Shown here: one piece after another, positions 61,239-62,489 of the stretch
Position numbering within the stretch: the stretch's first letter is position 1
Layout of the letters: each line of letters opens with the position of its first letter
Assembly: GCA_963725415.1 (NCBI GenBank)
Contig: CAVRZY010000192.1
Location: 1 to 62,489 of the forward strand
From: CAVRZY01 sp963725415
Lineage (GTDB): Bacteria; Acidobacteriota; Terriglobia; Bryobacterales; Bryobacteraceae
Direction of reading: 5' to 3'
Length of the DNA: 62,489 nt
Made by a program: the position numbers and the translations under genes
The notes under the pieces: model-generated
What the model was told of the DNA's origin: nothing
Seen by the model: the letters and a program-made list of their open reading frames with translations, nothing else
Databases searched by the model: none

Positions 61239-62489
61239 TCATTCCACGATCACCGCATTGAAGTGGCACACGTCCACGCATGTCCCGCACTTGCTGCACA
61301 AACTCATGTCGATCTTGTGCGCCTGGTTCTTTTCGCCGAAGATGGCCTTTTCCGGACACTCCCGCCGGCACACGCCGCAGCCGTGCCCGCGCTGTACGCA
61401 GGTCTCCGGGTCGATCCGGTAGGTGTTCAATTGCCGGCAGACATGGGCGGGGCACTTGTGCGCCTCAATGTGCGCCAGGTATTCGTCGCGGAAATAGCGC
61501 AGGGTGGTCAGCACCGGGTTGGGCGCGGAGGTCCCCAATCCACACAGGGACGCTTCCGCCACGACCTTGGAGACTTCCTGCAAGGCTTCCAGATCCTCCA
61601 TCGTGCCGTGGCCGTCGGTGATCTTGGACAGCAGGTCGAGCATCAGCTTGGTGCCCTCCCGGCAGGGAGTGCACTTGCCGCAGGACTCGTCCTGAGTGAA
61701 CGTGAGAAAGTAGCGGGCCACGTCCACCATGCAGGTCTCTTCGTCCATCACCACCATGCCGCCCGAGCCCATCATGGAACCGGCTTCGGTGAGGGTCTCG
61801 AAGTCCACCGGCAGATCGATCAGCTCGCTGGGTATGCACCCCCCGGAAGGCCCGCCGGTCTGCACGGCCTTGAATTTCTTATCGCCCTGAATCCCTCCCC
61901 CCACGTCGTAGATGATCTCGCGCAGCGTAATCCCCATCGGCACCTCGACCAGCCCGGTGTTCTTGATCTTCCCCACCAGCGAAAACACCTTGGTCCCTTT
62001 GCTCCGTTCGGTTCCGATCGAGGCAAACCACTGGCCGCCCCGGTTGATGATGGGGGGAACGTTGGCCCAGGTCTCGACGTTGTTGAGGCAGGTCGGTTTT
62101 CCCCACAGTCCCTTCTCCGCCAGCCGGGGAGGCCGGGCCCGTGGTTCGCCCAGCCGGCCTTCACAGGCCGCCACCAGCGCCGTCGCCTCTCCGCACACAA
62201 AGGCCCCGGCCCCTCTCGACACCGAGACGTCAAAATCGAACCCCGTGCCCAGGATGTCTTCCCCCAGCAGGCCGTATTCGCGGGCCTGCTCCAGTGCGAT
62301 CTGGAGCCGCTGCACCGCCAAGGGGTACTCGTTCCGGATGTACACCACGCCCCAGCGCGCCCCGATGGCCCGCGCCCCGATCGCCATCCCCTCAATCACC
62401 GAATGCGGGTCTGATTCCACGATGCTGCGATCCATGAACGCGCCCGGGTCCCCTTCGTCGCCGTTGCAGATTACGTACTTGGGCTGTCC
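61239..62489 (-). CDS. NuoF/HoxF-like NAD(H)-binding subunit, N-terminus missing
   Basis: The gene enters the window from the right edge (first visible residues YVICNGDEGDPGAFMDRSIV) and is complete at its C-terminus. It shows the FMN and NADH-binding regions (GAGAFVCGEATALVAACEG, LNNVETWANVP) and the SLBB-like part. The 4Fe-4S motif is CGKCTPCREGT, followed by a C-terminal ferredoxin domain with CVQRGHGCGVCRRECP and CSKCGTCVDVCHF. It oxidises or reduces NAD(P)(H) for the hydrogenase complex. It is the first visible gene of the operon. Confidence 0.88.
   Translation of the reverse strand, partial: GQPKYVICNGDEGDPGAFMDRSIVESDPHSVIEGMAIGARAIGARWGVVYIRNEYPLAVQRLQIALEQAREYGLLGEDILGTGFDFDVSVSRGAGAFVCGEATALVAACEGRLGEPRARPPRLAEKGLWGKPTCLNNVETWANVPPIINRGGQWFASIGTERSKGTKVFSLVGKIKNTGLVEVPMGITLREIIYDVGGGIQGDKKFKAVQTGGPSGGCIPSELIDLPVDFETLTEAGSMMGSGGMVVMDEETCMVDVARYFLTFTQDESCGKCTPCREGTKLMLDLLSKITDGHGTMEDLEALQEVSKVVAEASLCGLGTSAPNPVLTTLRYFRDEYLAHIEAHKCPAHVCRQLNTYRIDPETCVQRGHGCGVCRRECPEKAIFGEKNQAHKIDMSLCSKCGTCVDVCHFNAVIVE

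Overview
The window looks like a piece of a high-GC acidobacterial chromosome, most likely of the Bryobacterales/Solibacter type. That is inferred from gene content and not from a marker search: an Oar-like secreted protein with a carboxypeptidase-regulatory domain, PIG-L deacetylase, DUF4838 and PL1-type secreted carbohydrate enzymes, an M55 aminopeptidase, and dnaA-dnaN-gyrB beside an origin-like region.

Layout. 1-1.3 kb: the edge of an Oar-like gene, remnants of TPR and VCBS genes, an HD hydrolase and tRNA-Ala. 1.24-4.74 kb: a small island flanked by 76-bp direct repeats of the tRNA-Ala 3' half, holding an IS630-type element, two unknown genes and a VapBC pair. 4.9-7.7 kb: PIG-L deacetylase, a broken sulfatase and a cupin/mannose-6-phosphate-isomerase-like gene. 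7.88-15.88 kb: a composite transposon, two decayed IS copies bounded on the outside by a 10-bp target duplication, carrying a GAF histidine kinase, a receiver protein and a SIR2-like protein. 15.9-28 kb: chromosomal genes (RHH protein, pruA, YtxH, ComEC, amidohydrolase, pectate lyase, DUF4838, M55 peptidase, tRNA-Gly). 28.2-33.7 kb: dnaA, DnaA-box clusters, dnaN and gyrB, riddled with frameshifts.

33.7-45.2 kb: two tandem islands placed exactly at the 3' end of gyrB, each closed by another copy of the gyrB tail. The first carries a nitrilase-like protein, a winged-helix protein and a 1645-residue KGGVGR-ATPase/nuclease/NACHT/pentapeptide/WD40 protein. The second carries an HD (SAMHD1/dGTPase-like) protein with a phosphoribosyltransferase-like C-terminus, a small partner and an AbrB-like protein. 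45.2-51.6 kb: mdh, icd, a secreted unknown and an Aas-like acyltransferase/acyl-ACP synthetase. 51.6-62.5 kb: a group 3-type [NiFe]-hydrogenase operon (NuoF-like, NuoG/HdrA fusion, MvhD, small and large subunits, maturation protease). Its 3' end is duplicated around a third island that encodes an HTH regulator, a strikingly symmetric divergent promoter, an unknown protein and a fusion of an HExxH metallopeptidase-like region to a dCTP-deaminase domain.

Taken together, four mobile or accessory segments are slotted into housekeeping DNA. Three of them are bounded by duplicated 3' ends of conserved genes (tRNA-Ala, gyrB twice, hydrogenase large subunit plus protease) and contain no recognisable integrase. 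Their cargo resembles defence or conflict systems: toxin-antitoxin, SIR2, STAND/NACHT, an HD nucleotidase-like enzyme and a dCTP deaminase-like enzyme. The strongest candidates for something undescribed are the protease-dCTP deaminase cassette, the nitrilase/wHTH/STAND cassette and the HD-PRTase cassette. The main caveat is assembly quality: essential genes beside the islands contain many frameshifts, and the diverged duplicate gene fragments could partly reflect strain mixing in a metagenome assembly.
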